Below are positions 1 through 12,300 of a DNA stretch of 64,000 nucleotides, in pieces. The DNA comes from Opisthocomus hoazin (lineage: Eukaryota > Chordata > Aves > Opisthocomiformes > Opisthocomidae). The DNA is taken from the NCBI RefSeq assembly GCF_030867145.1, contig NC_134419.1, forward strand, positions 2,108,001-2,172,000, given 5' to 3'. The number at the start of each line of letters is the position of its first letter. Position 1 is the first letter of the stretch. Below the pieces are notes generated by a model. It made no database searches. It had not been told where the DNA came from and saw only the letters and a list, made by a program, of their open reading frames with translations. The position numbers and the translations under genes are program-made.

Positions 1-3000
1 AAAACTGGATTTCCAGATCTACATTAGGTTCACCCATACCTCAGAGAAGTATTCTACAAAAACTGCTCCAAAATGCAACAAACAAAAAAGGCAATTAGTT
101 AAAGCTAAGATCAAATGAGCAAAAAATAATCATTGTGCTCAATAGGCTGGACTGATGTGAAGCACCAATTTTAATCACGATTCAGATCAGTCAGCAGGAA
201 ACCTTGATTTAATCTATTTCGACCTTATTCTGCATCCAGGCGTTACTCAGAAGCTCTGTCCTCCCCGACTGTTAAAATATCTCAATTTGCAACCACATTA
301 GTGATCGCGTTAACTTTACTACTGCTTCCTACAGGGGAGACCATTACGCATTTATGCATATTGTTTTAAAGTAATAGCATAGTTTAATAAAAATACAAAT
401 ATTAAGAATGTAGAAAAGGTTATTAGATCACGTATTTCTTAAACATTGTGTCCTGAGGTTGCTTCAAGCTGCATATGAAAACTAGAATTCAGTTACATTC
501 ACAAAATTTAAAACTGAAAGCAGCATAACATTCGGGGAAAAGGAAGATTTTACCGGATATTATGAATTTAAAGATGACTTCTTCAAGCACTGCCACACAG
601 TGTAAATAAACTGGTTTACGGGTCAACATAACTAAACTTTCAGAAATCCAAACAAGATTAAAGCCCGTCTGAGTCAGCTCAACCACGCACTGACGGCAGC
701 AGAGAAGCGCTCCTGCTCCTCCCCAAGACACGCGCGCGCCTGCGTCTCCCCACACCGCCCGACGCCCTAGAACGCCAATCCACAGTTTTCCCCCCACAGA
801 AATCCACGCTGCAGAAGGGAAAACCTAATTTCTTCTCCCAGCAGCTCGGAAAGCTAAATAACCTCACTGAGGGGCGAGAAACACCAGGAGCTGGCACGAA
901 GGTGCCCAACCGCCCGCTCCAGAGCTGGGAGAAACCGGGCGGCATTTTTCAGCCCCAGTAACGGCGCCTGGCTTCCCGCTGTCGGAGTCCAGGCTGCGCG
1001 AGGCAAGGCTACCCCGGCTGAGGGGAAGCCGAGCCAATCTGGTGGCTTGGCGTTTTCGGGAGGAGGAGTATGATGTCCTCCTGCTGATGCCCACGACTGG
1101 TTCCGCTGCCCCGTGCCACCCCTCACACCAGCCCCAGCCTCTGCGGGATCGTTCCCTGAGCCGATAGAACCAGTTACCCTGCGGGAAGCTTTTCACTTTA
1201 AGCTCACGAGCCGAAGCAACCCACAGCAGACGGTCAGGGAGCATCTACGCAAAAGCAGCAGAAGGAGCAGCATCTCCCCTTTCAGGCCATTAGACCACCT
1301 CAGCTGCTGGCCATCCCCCCTCAACCCATCATTAAAATCAGCTCGAAATTTAAACCGAGTTATGCCAATCAAGATCCGGGATACCATGTCCCTAACTCTC
1401 CCACCCCACCTCCGACTAAACACGACCACCCTCTTTCCCACCCAGCAGCCCTGGTACTTCTCTTAGTCTCCAGTGAGTTAACCAGAAAAAAACCAACCAA
1501 ACAAACAAAAAAACCCCAAGCCTCATCATTTTCCCCACTAGCTTTGCCCGTTCGGTATCCTGGCAAGTGCCTGTTGCAACCTGCCTGGGGCATCCTACCA
1601 CGGAGCAAAACAAAGTAACGGCAGGAATCCAGCACTTCTGGGGACTGCAGAGGGTATTTCGCTGCCTCTCTTTTCAACACGAAAGTCTGACCCCAGCTCT
1701 TCAAGTTTTTGGAATCAGAAGATCTCATTCTCACTTGCATTTTATTCAAACATTATAATGGACAAACAAACAAATACCATTCTCTTTCAACTACTAATCA
1801 AGCTTTTAAGTAAAAAAAAAAAAACAAACCCTTTTCTTCTCAACAAACGTTAAAACATTTGTATTTGCAAAAAAATATGTATGTATCAGCATTCACTCCA
1901 CCACAAAGACTAAATAAGCAGCTTAATGCATGATATGGTAATATCCACAAAGCCAGAGCTCATCTTAAGTTAGAGATGTTTTCTTTCAGATTTATGACTA
2001 GAACAATCTTCTAACGTGTTGGAATATTGCGACTTCAACCAATCACGTGAGCATGCTTCAAAGTAAAATGAAGCCCTAACACCGGTCATTAAGCCCAAAT
2101 CTAAAACCAGTTTCATATATATTCAAAATCCACTTTTTTTTTTGTCTGTTCTGTATTCAAACTGGTATGCTTCTACAAAAGTGAAACAGCATTTTTTTGT
2201 TAGTTTAGTTTCAGTTTCTGGACTCATTTACTCACTGATCAGGCTCAGAGCTCCTGTCTGAAGAGCTTTCCTGTCAAAGTCAGAAAGTTTCACATTTATA
2301 TTGCCTGTTTTTTGAGGTTTCTATCTCTGGCATTAAAGCCTAGCTGATTCTCCGGAACACAGCCTTTTAGGATCTCTCCTGACTGAAGATGAGTTCTTGT
2401 ACACTCCTTCCCTAGAGTCAGCACAAGGCTTTCCCCCGGGGAGGGATGGGGAAGAGGGCAAGAGGCACAACCGCAGCCCTGCTTCCCACCCGCGTTTCCG
2501 AGCGCAGGCTGGGCCCAGGCCCCTTGGCTGCCGAGCCGGGCAGGTCCTGGGGCTGCCTGAGGGATCAGGGCAGCCTCGCTCGCTCTCAGCACAGCGTTAT
2601 GCAGCGCGTTGTTCCCTAACACCCCTCTCCTCCAGCGCACCACCACGCAGCGGCAGTCGTCTTCAGCTCCTCTCGGCCGACACTGAGCCCAGAGCTTCGG
2701 TGGCAACACCGTGCTCGGACACCTCCCATCCCATCCCCTACACATTTCCCACGTTGCGCCAGGGACCGTACCCAGGACATCGCTCCTAGCTTAAACCACT
2801 GAAAGAAAGTCTTTATTTTTCTAAAATTCTGATTGTTTCCCGACCCAGCACGCAGTGCAGCACGCACACAGTTGTCTGCACAACCCAACGGCCGTGAACG
2901 CGTGTCAGCCAAGCCTCCACCGCCGCTGCCACCCCTGCGCTACTGAACTCAGCCCACAGGTGGGTCGAAGCTTTCACAGCCCCCTTACGCTGCTCCTGCC

Positions 3001-4722
3001 CCTTAACCTGAAATAAAGCAGCCAAACTAGGCCAAAGAACTCAGCTTTTCTTCAAAAAAGCAAAATGCTGGGGGGGGGGGGAACCCTCTTCCTTTCTTAA
3101 TAAAATATCAAGACCAACACGTAATAAAAGCCTTACCCGTTGGAACAACGTCCATAAAGTGAAAACCAAAACCTGCCTGCCCTCCATACCCCGCTGACTC
3201 TTGATCGCTCCCCGCAGCACGAATCCCCTACAGCTCTCACTGCCATCACTGCTGCAACGTCAACGTAAGTACGTGACAACACAAATAGGAAGTAATTCAG
3301 CGTCCTGCCCGTGGCTCTTCGGCAACATGGCGAACTTCAGCTCCCACCAGAACAGAGCTGGAGTGAATATTTCACAATAAAGCTGTGTTTAATTAACAAA
3401 ACTTACAAGCACTTGGTGAAACTCAAAGATGCTGAACGCTGCGATGCCTAGACCAGCACGTGCCCCAGTACATCTCTCCAACTTTACAGATGACAGGGGT
3501 TTAACAGCCACAGTTTTTCAGCCAAGAAATGACTCCAGGATTAGACCTGTGATTCTCTGCCCCTCAAAATACAGAAAAAAAAACCCCAAAACCAGACAGG
3601 CAGATTATTCTAAGACTAGATTTGTACATTTTGTACCAATAACAGGAGGAAGGCTTCATTACAGTTTTCATTTGGGAAGGAAAGATAAAACAAAGGTAAG
3701 TAAAAATTTGCATATATTTGGGAATTTCAAGGGAAGAGGGCAGAAACGTCAGATGTAATATATTCTAATCCTGATACCTCCACCCCCCCGCCCAGTCTGC
3801 CTGGAAGAAATGCCTATCCAAAAGATTTTATTTTTTTTTAATAGCTCACCTTTCAAATAAACATTTCCAATTAATTTTTCGACGCTGCTCAAGCAACAAA
3901 TTACCTTAAGATTGGAATCTTAGGATAATTTGAAGAAAACTTAAGGAAACAGCTACTCATCTGTCCTAACTTGCCTGCTCAGAACCCAAAGAGCTGCTCT
4001 TGCAGGTCCTCTCGGGACGGACGAACCCACGGCTCGGCAGCCACAGGCGCACCTCGCCCAGCAGGGAAGGGGTCACCGAGCCTTTGCCCGCTCCCCGCAA
4101 CTCCCCTCAACGCCCCTTCCCAGGAGAAAGGTTGGGAGGCAGCCGCCCTTCCACCCGCAAACGCAACTCCCCTTTGTCTTCACTACAAAAAGAGATTTAA
4201 AGGAAAATAAATACAGGTTTTCTCCTCGAAGCAACGGCGCTCGGCTCAAAGCCCGGGACAAACGGCTCCTCGGCGCTGGGACGGGGACAGCGGGCTGGCG
4301 GGGAGCGCGTCCCCCTCCACTGCCCGGGCCGCAGCAGGTCGGGCTACCCCCGCCCCACCCCCGAACACGAACCCCGTCCCACGGAAGGCCCACGCCCCGC
4401 TCCCCCGCCGAGCCGGGGTTCCTCTCCACCCCCCACCCCCCCGAGAGCCGCTACCGGCAGCGCCCCGGCTCCCCGGCCCAGGCCCGGACCCCTGCCCGGC
4501 AGAGACCACCCCCCCCCCCCCAACCCGGCAGGCCCGGCCCCCCGGGGCGAGGCCCCGGAGGATGACCGGGCGGGGGCTGCGGACGCGGGGGGGTTCCCCG
4601 GTACCCGGCGCGGCCCCCCCTCCCCGGCCCCACAACTAACTTGCGGGACGCTCCGCCCGGCCGCGGCCCCGCGCAACAAGTTCCCGGGCGAGGCCCCCGC
4701 CCCGCCGCCGCCGCGCTCTCAC
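1..4722 (-). other. MIER1: MIER1 intron 1 (no confident exon)
   Basis: This is the stretch downstream of the MIER1 first exon on its own strand. It is mostly AT-rich, with CpG-richer patches near 690-1230 and 2440-2720 and short poly-A and poly-G runs (poly-G near 3070). No ORF here resembles a known protein and no CR1 copy was recognised. The MIER1 alternative N-terminal exon known in mammals was looked for and not seen. A weak exon-like unit at 2236-2270 is reported as a finding. Confidence 0.6.
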
Positions 4723-4731
4723 CTCCGCCAT
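4723..4731 (-). CDS. MIER1: MIER1 first coding exon (Met-Ala-Glu), partial gene
   Basis: On the minus strand ATGGCGGAG is followed at once by the strong donor GTGAG, so this exon codes only Met-Ala-Glu. Vertebrate MIER1 (mesoderm induction early response 1, an ELM2-SANT subunit that recruits HDAC1/2 in nuclear corepressor complexes) begins with these residues, and MIER1 is the neighbour of DNAI4 in other vertebrates. The exon sits in a CpG island and is divergent from DNAI4. The next exon should start with the Pro-Ser-Val-Glu stretch; I could not find it in 1-4722, so it is probably beyond the left edge. The call rests on position, the start and donor, and synteny, because three codons carry no homology signal. 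Confidence 0.72.
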
Positions 4732-5037
4732 GTTCGCTGCGCGGGCGGACGGGAGGGGCGGGGCGGGCCGGGGGGGGCGGGGTCACATCGCCGCCGCGGC
4801 GGAGGAAGCGGCGCCGGCGGGTCACGGTCTGCGCGGCGGCGGCGGCGGCGGGGGAGCGGCGGGAGGGGAGGGGAGGGGGGCGGGCGGAGGGAGGGGCCAC
4901 GCCACGCACGACGTCACCGCGCACGGCCCCGCCCCTCCCCTCCCCGCGCGGGAAGGCTGATGGGCGCCCCCCCCGTCCCAAGACTGTCAGTCAGGGCTCA
5001 GGCCACGCCCCCGCCCTGTCAGCGGCGGGGCCCGCGC

Positions 5038-5290
5038 GCCACGGTCCCTTACCGCCGCTTCACGGCCCCTCACCGGCCCCTCACGGTCTGCCTCGGCCCC
5101 TCACTGGCCTCGGTCCCTTCACGGTCCGCCCCGGCCCCTCACCGTCCCTTCACGGCCCCTCACCGGTCCCTTCACGGCCCCTCACCGGCCCCGGTCCCTT
5201 CACGGTCCACCCCGGCCCCTCACGGTCCCTTCACGGTCCGCCCCGGGCCCTCAACAGTCCCTTCACGGCCCCTCACGCCGGTCCCAGCGC
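5038..5290. repeat. GC-rich minisatellite in the MIER1-DNAI4 spacer
   Basis: Degenerate tandem copies of a short unit built from 'cccctcaccgg' and 'tcccttcacgg' fill this stretch. A longer block, 'ggtcccttcacggtccgcc', recurs with small changes near 5111, 5194 and 5225, so there is a higher-order arrangement. It lies between the two divergent first exons. Confidence 0.8.
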
Positions 5291-6241
5291 CGTTTCCTCC
5301 CCCCCGGCTCCCGACCCGGCAGTCGTACTTACGGGTTGAGCCGCCCGGGGCTCGGAAGCTGCCTCACCGGCGACGAAGCGTACCGGCGGGGGTCCTCGGG
5401 GAACGGCTCTCGGCCCTGCTCCCGCGGGGGACGTTACCGGCAGCTCTAGGTTGGTCCTACGTGAGGGGGGGGGGGGGGAAATAAAAAACAAAACCACAAA
5501 AACACGCGTGCCCTCCTAATTCTGCCGCATTTTCCCCTCAAACCTTCCCCGGCTGCCTCACCTGCCCGGGCTCGGCTCTGTCCTGGGGCTGGGGCGAGGA
5601 CGCGGCCGGTCCCGCCAGGCAGAGGGGAGAGCTCCCGACCCGGAGGCCGGGCCTCACGGTCGGGGAAAGGCTCCGGCAGAGCCGGGCAGCCCCCGCTGGC
5701 CTGGAGCGAGGGGCTGGGCTGGGCGCGGATCATCTGCGGCCGCCGGTTCTCCCGGGAGCCGCTCCCCCGCCGCCGGGCTTCCCCAGGAACCGCATTTTAA
5801 AGCCTCGAAAACGGGGCGACGCTGGGGGGAAAGCGCCCGCGCATGCAACTTCACCGGCTCAAGCAAAGGGGATGGGGAACCCTAAACCTCCCCGCCGAAG
5901 GCCGGCCCTGCCCCGACCCCCGCCACCGGGGCCGAGCGTGTCGGCGGGGCGGAGGGAAGATCCCCTCTCCCCGGGCCGCCGAGGACCTTTGTGCTTCAGT
6001 GACAAAGCGGGAGCGGGGGCTGCCGCGGGCCTGCCGGCGGGGGAGGAGCCCCGGGCCGAGCGGGGGGCGAGGCGAGGCGGGCGCTGGGCGGCCCAGCCCC
6101 GCCGGGCACGGAGGGGCCCGGGGACGGGGAGGCCGCGGCCCCGCGCTGAACCGCCGGTCCCTCCTCAGGCGGGCGGACGCGGAGGAGAACGCGGCCCCGC
6201 TCCCCCTCGGCCCGCCCTATCGGCGGCGCCGTCCTTGGCGA

Positions 6242-6246
6242 CCAAT
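6242..6246 (+). promoter_or_regulatory. DNAI4: CCAAT box upstream of DNAI4
   Basis: A CCAAT pentamer lies about 75 bp before the DNAI4 start codon, just upstream of the X-box-like site. This position suits NF-Y. It is a short motif, so this is inference. Confidence 0.35.
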
Positions 6247-6269
6247 CCCCGCGCCGCGTCTTGGGGCGC

Positions 6270-6283
6270 GCTGCCATGGTTAC
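6270..6283 (+). promoter_or_regulatory. DNAI4: RFX X-box-like site in the DNAI4 promoter
   Basis: The imperfect palindrome gctgccatggttac (reverse complement GTAACCATGGCAGC) fits the RFX X-box GTTRCCATRGYAAC with about two mismatches. It lies 36 bp upstream of the DNAI4 ATG. RFX2 and RFX3 drive motile-cilium genes through promoter X-boxes, which fits the function of DNAI4. Binding is inferred from the motif only. Confidence 0.5.
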
Positions 6284-6318
6284 GGCGCGACGCGCTGCCG
6301 CGGCCTAGCGTCGCCGCC

Positions 6319-6353
6319 ATGCAGGGCCCCGCCGGGGCCCGGTGGCCTTCCCG
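6319..6353 (+). CDS. DNAI4: DNAI4 exon 1
   Basis: The ATG follows GCCGCC (good Kozak context). Twelve codons start MQGPAGARW, then donor gtgagt at 6354. It leaves two bases (CG) that exon 2 completes to Arg. Weakly conserved, as is usual for this N-terminus. Confidence 0.8.
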
Positions 6354-9300
6354 GTGAGTGGCGGCGGGGCGGGGAGCCGGCCCAACGGCTGGGCCCGCTC
6401 GGGGCCCGAGGCGCGGCGCTCCGTCCGGCGGCCCCCGCCGGTGTCCCGGCCTGAGCGGGCCGCGGGCGAGCGCGGGCCGCAGCGCGCCGGTGTAACCGGC
6501 CCCGCAGGCCGCCGCGGGCCCCGTCCCTTGCCGCTGTATTGCCGCACCGGTTCCCGTTTGTAAGCTCAGCCCCAGAAAACCAAATACCAGTCCAATGTCT
6601 GCCAGGCTTTTATTTTGCGGCAGGCGCTGCCCGCCCCCCCGTCACCCCTCCTGCCACCGCTTTAGGAAGCCTCCCGAGAAGCTGAGGGGAGGTTTCCTGG
6701 AGGAGCTGCATAATTCCACGGCCATCACACCGAATGCTTTAAAGGATTGAAACCCTTTACTATTTAACAACCACAACGGCTTCAATCCTTTAAAGCGTTG
6801 GTGAAAGTTAAGGGATCAGTAATTCGGTGTTTGGTGGTTCATATTTTGTTGACCATAACAGAACATCTCCGGTGGCTTTCAGGCAAGGATCGGCAGCAAG
6901 TTCTGGCAGCCACAGGCGAGCGAGCATCGTGAGCGGCATCTGCGCAGCCGGAGCAGGGAGCCACCGAAGCTGCTCCACAACGTCCCAGGGCAAAGCTGCG
7001 GGCAGGGCGTCTCTCGCGGGCAGCAAGCGTGCCGTCCGGGTGAGAGCCGGTTACACCATTACGAACCTCCCATCTGGGAGTCGCTGCGGGCGGTACAAGT
7101 GGTCAGAAGGGAAGTGGGAGAGGGGGGAGGAAAGAAAAGGTATGTTGGAAGGTGGGAGCTGTGGAGAAAGAAAATGATCCAAGAGCTTAATCCATTCTGA
7201 AATGAAGACAATTAGTGACCAAAACCAATCTGCAAGAGTCATAAAAAAAATTCAAAATAGAGTAAGAGTTCTCCTCCTAATCTGAGAACTACTTTTTTTC
7301 AAATCTCTGTGAGATATGTGGACAGTAGGACCTCTGCCTACAACCCAGAATATTCCCATAACATAACCCGAGTCGTTTAAAGACCTTACTGAATACCTTC
7401 TTCCAATGGGATATTTTGAGCGGTGTAATAAAAAAAGATGCAGAACTGTTTCTTTCATCGCTTTTGCTCTGCTGTGAATTTGACTTGAATAGTTGCGGTC
7501 AGGAAGCCGCTCTTGGTAGTCATTATAGAATAAATCAGCTGAAAAAGGCACTAGGGTTAACCAGGTAGGAGAAGTGGGTCTGACAGCGAGACAAACATAG
7601 TTTCTCCAGATATTTTGCAACCATTTCTATAAGGAGAGCTCCAAAGAAGTCCCAGGCGAAGGTGGCAGCCCCCTCCAGGCTGGAGCCTAAGGGGAGAGCG
7701 GCAAGTCAAGCCCCCTGCCCCCGCCCTGGTGTGTATCGGGCATCATTTGCAGACCGGGGTTACCCGTCTGTCCCCTCAGGTTCCTGCCTGCATCAGGGCC
7801 TTCTTCTTGTTCCAGATAAGACAAAATGTTGCAAGTGTCATCACTGTTGCTGGTTTTGGGAACGCAGTGAAACTGTTGTGATTATTTCATTATTTCTTCA
7901 GGTTTTTGATGATGAAGGAAACGATGTGACGCCCCGTCCACTCTTCCATTCCCATCCAAAGACCGCTGTACCCAGGCAGGGCAAGCTCTCAGCACCAGGC
8001 GCTTACTCTGGGGCCACGGGATTTGGTTTTCCCTCTTCTGTTTCCCTGCATCAGCTACCAGGCGTGAATGCTAGTCTAGGTTCGTTCTCAAGGTGAGTCA
8101 ACGTGCTGGCTCTTAACTCCTGTCTCCCAGGGTGGCTACCCTGCAGCGGCCACACAGCTGCTCCTCAGAGAGGCTGGGAGCTGGAATAACTGTGCAGGGT
8201 TAATAATTATGCGCTGTTGTCAAAATGCAGAAACTTGCCGGTCATAGTCGTCATTTAAAATGTGAGGAATAGCAACTAATAAATGGCATTCGTCTGCCAG
8301 GAACTGGCTCTGTCAGAACTGCTGCTGAAATGCTAATACAGACAGGTGGAAGCCGACTGCAGCACACACTCCTGTGATATTTCTAGTTGTATTCAAATGC
8401 TCCTTCCTAAACCACATTTTTTCTATGTAGCACACCAGAACGGACCATTTTTAGAGCTGGTGATGAGTACCTCACAGTTCAACAACGCAGACACCCAGAC
8501 AGCAGATTTTGCAGTGCTTAGGCCTGCACACAAAGTTACGGTGGAACCTCTAGACACGTATGCGACAAAACACTATCTCAAAGGTAGAGAAGGCTGTGTG
8601 CTGGCTGTCTGAGCAAGGCTGTAGAGCTGAGCAGGGGCCTTTGCAGCTCGTGAATGCACTCCCTTCAGCTACCTCAGCTGCTCCCGGCCCTTCCCAGGCG
8701 TGTTTTTTCAAAAACTGGAATATATCAATGCCTGCTTAGCTGTGGGTATGGAAAAACGCTCTGGAGACAAAAGGTCTGGCTGCACTGGAGAGTCACGCAT
8801 TTCTTTAAACTGTTTTGTCAGTCTTATTGACACTTCTTCAGTACAGACCACATTTCTTAAAAACGTGACTCCTTCAGTTCAAATATCAACGTATTGTCAC
8901 ATAATAAGAATCCTTTCTTTTACCTCTGGGCGCATATGTGCATCCGTTTCCAAAAATGTTCTTCTACAAAAACTTTCGAGTTAACACTGCTACATTACGT
9001 GTTTCACTGCTGACCAGCTTTCATTGACAAACCTTCAGTGCAGAGGGAATAAACAAAGTCAATGGACTCGAGCTGTTTTATCTTCAGGCTGGCAAATTCA
9101 ATTAAGTCGTGTGAAAGAAGGTAAATAACTATTTGTGTTTAAAATGAAAAATAATGAACCACATCGCTTTATCCAATGGTGCGAACACACTCGAACTGTA
9201 TGGAGTGGAGATGCTATTTATTTAAGCAAAAGGACTAAAAGACTAGTAAAGTCAGCACTGGAAAAATATACAAGTTAAAGAAAAGCATTATTTACTGTTT

Positions 9301-12300
9301 CCTTTGTGAACGTTAATGTTGTTGTGATTTCTGAGAAAAAGAGATTGCTCTTTGAGAAACAGCTTTTTGTCATGTTTCCTAGGGCAGTTATCGTAAGGGA
9401 TAATCCTAGAGGTAAGGATATTAACCAGGAGCAAATACGCGCCAAAAAAAGGACTTACAAATACAAGGTATCTCCTGAAAAATAAATGCATCCTTTTCGG
9501 AGACAAGAGCTCTTCATTTAAAAAACCAAAATGAAATTATTTAACTTTAGCTTTAAATACAAATGTTAAAAATTGTCTTTTTCAAATGCCTTTTGTATAT
9601 TTATAATTGCGCCCACATGGCTTTTGAGGAAGCGACAATCTTCTGACAAACGTCCCAACCGTACCCAAGTTTTGAGTTTTACTTCTAGTTATCATCACAG
9701 CTGTCTCCTCTGTGAGCATTATCTGGTTTTGTTAACAAGCTGATCCCTTCAGAGGAGCTTCATGGGCATTCCAGGCATTTCAGCACGTGCAAGGCGCCAG
9801 AGGGTCCTCATTCTGGTTGGGAAGGGTGCTGTCTGTGGGTATGTGTTGTCACACAGTCGGTAGCCAACACTTCACGTTATTATATGCTTAGAATGAATCT
9901 GAGAGCTCAACAGCTTCTTTTCCATCAGCTGTTTGATGCCTCAGGATATGCTGTCAGAGGAATTCTTCCTTTTAAAGTCTTTTTCAAACTATTTCATGGT
10001 TTCATGGTTTTCTTTCCTAAGCCTTCTCTGATGCAAGCATCGCTGTATGTGCTCTTACAGGCTTCTGTGGTTTATCCTGATAACAACGCTGCTGTTTTTG
10101 CAGTGCTTTGCCAGCTGACGCCTGGACTCTCACATACTGTTTCTGCTTACTTCTTTGTTACTGAAGGACATACGGAAGCAGCAGTACCTCTACCTCAAAC
10201 ACATCAACAGCTGAGTCCGTGCTAGATGAAATAGCAGAACCTGGCTCTCAACGAGACACAACTGCTCGCTTATCTGGTAAAGAACATACGCTGAGTAATT
10301 ACAGACTCACACAGTTCTCGGGAGCACTGTGATTTGCGAGACACTGCAGTCAGTGGGTGCGAGATGCCCAGCACTTCAAAGGAACTCCCGTGCCTCACAA
10401 GTTTTGGCTCCTGATCGTTAAAATACTTTTAGAATTGATTTGTCTTCTTTTCAATTTCGAGCAGAACAGGTCTCACTTGTTAACCTCATATAATTTCTCA
10501 GATGTGCAGGTGAGGCGAGAGGACACACAAGAAGAATTGACAGAAGAAGACTTAGACAGGAGAGTGGATATTTACCTCACAGAGACGGAAACTATCTGGA
10601 TACTGGATATGCCACCTGTGGCGGTGTCTGTGGAATCAGAAGATGCTGGAAGAGTTCTGTATGTATACTGGTAGTTGTGTACATGCATGTAGTGTGCTCA
10701 GCACACCCAGTTTCTGGTGATTGCAAAGTGCTGAACAGGCTGCTCACGCGTAGGCTCAGTGAGCTGACTGCTACAGTTTGCTGTTTCACCTTTGTTTAAA
10801 GCCATATTGGGCTCGATTCTCTCTTTTGACAAGACAGCCTAAATTCCTTACAACTCCATCTTGTTGATCCAATTCATACCCTCTTTCACTGATAAATTAA
10901 GGCAGATTAGCAAGTTAATAGTGGGGTAGTGACAAGAGAACACACAGGGAAAGGGGGAAAGAGAAGATGGCAAAGTATGTGATACATGAATTACACAATT
11001 TAAACGAAATCAGTAAGAAATCACAAACCTCTGCACTGATTCTCTTGTGTAGCTTTACAGACGATCATTTCTTAATAACAAAGATATAAGCAAAGTAGGC
11101 AGGCCTTGGGTTCCTCTGAAGCTCTTCACATGCTTCCAGCTAGAAGGCAGCTCACCCCACTGCAAGTGACCTTGCCTGTTCAAATATTGTGCCTCCTCTT
11201 CGTTGCACCCAGTGCGTTTCCACTGCAGAGCCTCCTCCCTGGAGGAGGTTAACTTTGGTAGGGAGTTAACCCAGAACGCGTAGTTTTTTGGCTTTCTCCC
11301 AGGAGCTGACAGGGCTGGAGTGCAGCAAAGTTCTCTCTGTGACAGTTGTCAGACCGATAGCCTTGTCACACAGCTTCTGTAGATCTCAAAGCCTGAGATG
11401 CAGCATACTGCAGTTGGCAAGTCAAACACCTTACCTAAGTGGGTTTTTTCTGCTCACATACACACAGAGTTCATGGTAGGGCTCCAACCCCCACTGTCTG
11501 CGAATCAGACTGGTGTGATTTTGGGGAAGAAGGACGAGGAAGAGCATCCTATGCAGCACGTATTGTCAGCTGTATAGCAACAGACAGTGGCTCTTCCTGA
11601 GCACAGCACCCGTCGGTGGACAGAGACTGGGTGTCATCTATGTCTGCCGTGAAAATACTGAAACCAAAATAACAGGAGAAGTTTCACAGTTCCCACCGAC
11701 CATTCCTACAGAACCTGAGGGCTGGACGAAACAGAAGTGTAGGAGTTTCATTTTTGTCTCTTGGATGCACTGCCTTTTGGGCCCAAGTGATGAAAGCTAC
11801 GTATTTCTGAACCCCTCTGAATTCCACCACAGTTCACAGGTAGTCAGAGTAGAGATTTTTGCTGATGCCTACCTCTACAGGCCATTTCTGTTTTAGGACA
11901 GCAACACAAGGTCAGAAACAGCTGCTGAAAGACAATATGCAGAGTGAAATAAAATCTAGCAATCCAAAAAAACTGAGCAGTAAATTTATGACATGGAGTA
12001 TCCTCTCCTGTTCAACTTGTGGTTAAATACACTGAGAAGTCGAATGCAAATATTTTTCAGAAAGTCAGTATACACCTTCTTTTTTTCAAGGGAGCGGAAT
12101 AGGATTTACAGTGAGATTTGCAAAAATAGACCTGGCAATGATCACTTTGTAGAAAAAATGATGCAAACCATTAACGGAGCTGCAAAGAACAAGGAAGTGC
12201 AATGTGACAAAATCATCGTGGAAGATAAAGGTAAACTCTCAGAGTACCAAATAGGAAAGGGTATTTAATAAGAACGGGCTTTCATTTACTACACTGTACT

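Larger units (their letters stand above)
4240..6560. promoter_or_regulatory. CpG island between divergent MIER1 and DNAI4
   Basis: This is a long run of GC-rich, CpG-dense sequence covering the first exons of MIER1 (minus, ATG at 4731) and DNAI4 (plus, ATG at 6319), whose start codons lie about 1.6 kb apart. Poly-C near 4503 and poly-G near 5466 fall inside it, as does the minisatellite at 5038-5290. It probably serves as a promoter region for both genes. Open frames such as 4641-5339 and 5843-6454 reflect low stop-codon density, not genes. The edges are judged by eye. Confidence 0.8.

Noticed and set aside
5038-5290. Regular repeat-spacer appearance suggesting a CRISPR array
   Set aside because: Units are degenerate, contiguous and lack unique spacers; the genome is a vertebrate one.
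4641-6454. Several 130-230-codon Pro/Ala/Arg-rich frames in the CpG island
   Set aside because: Expected from low stop-codon density in very GC-rich DNA; they overlap the MIER1 and DNAI4 first exons in other frames.
8346-8612. 88-codon frame considered as DNAI4 exon 4
   Set aside because: No acceptor with a good pyrimidine tract gives the needed phase, and the exon at 10167-10276 fits phase and homology (AESVLDEIAEP).
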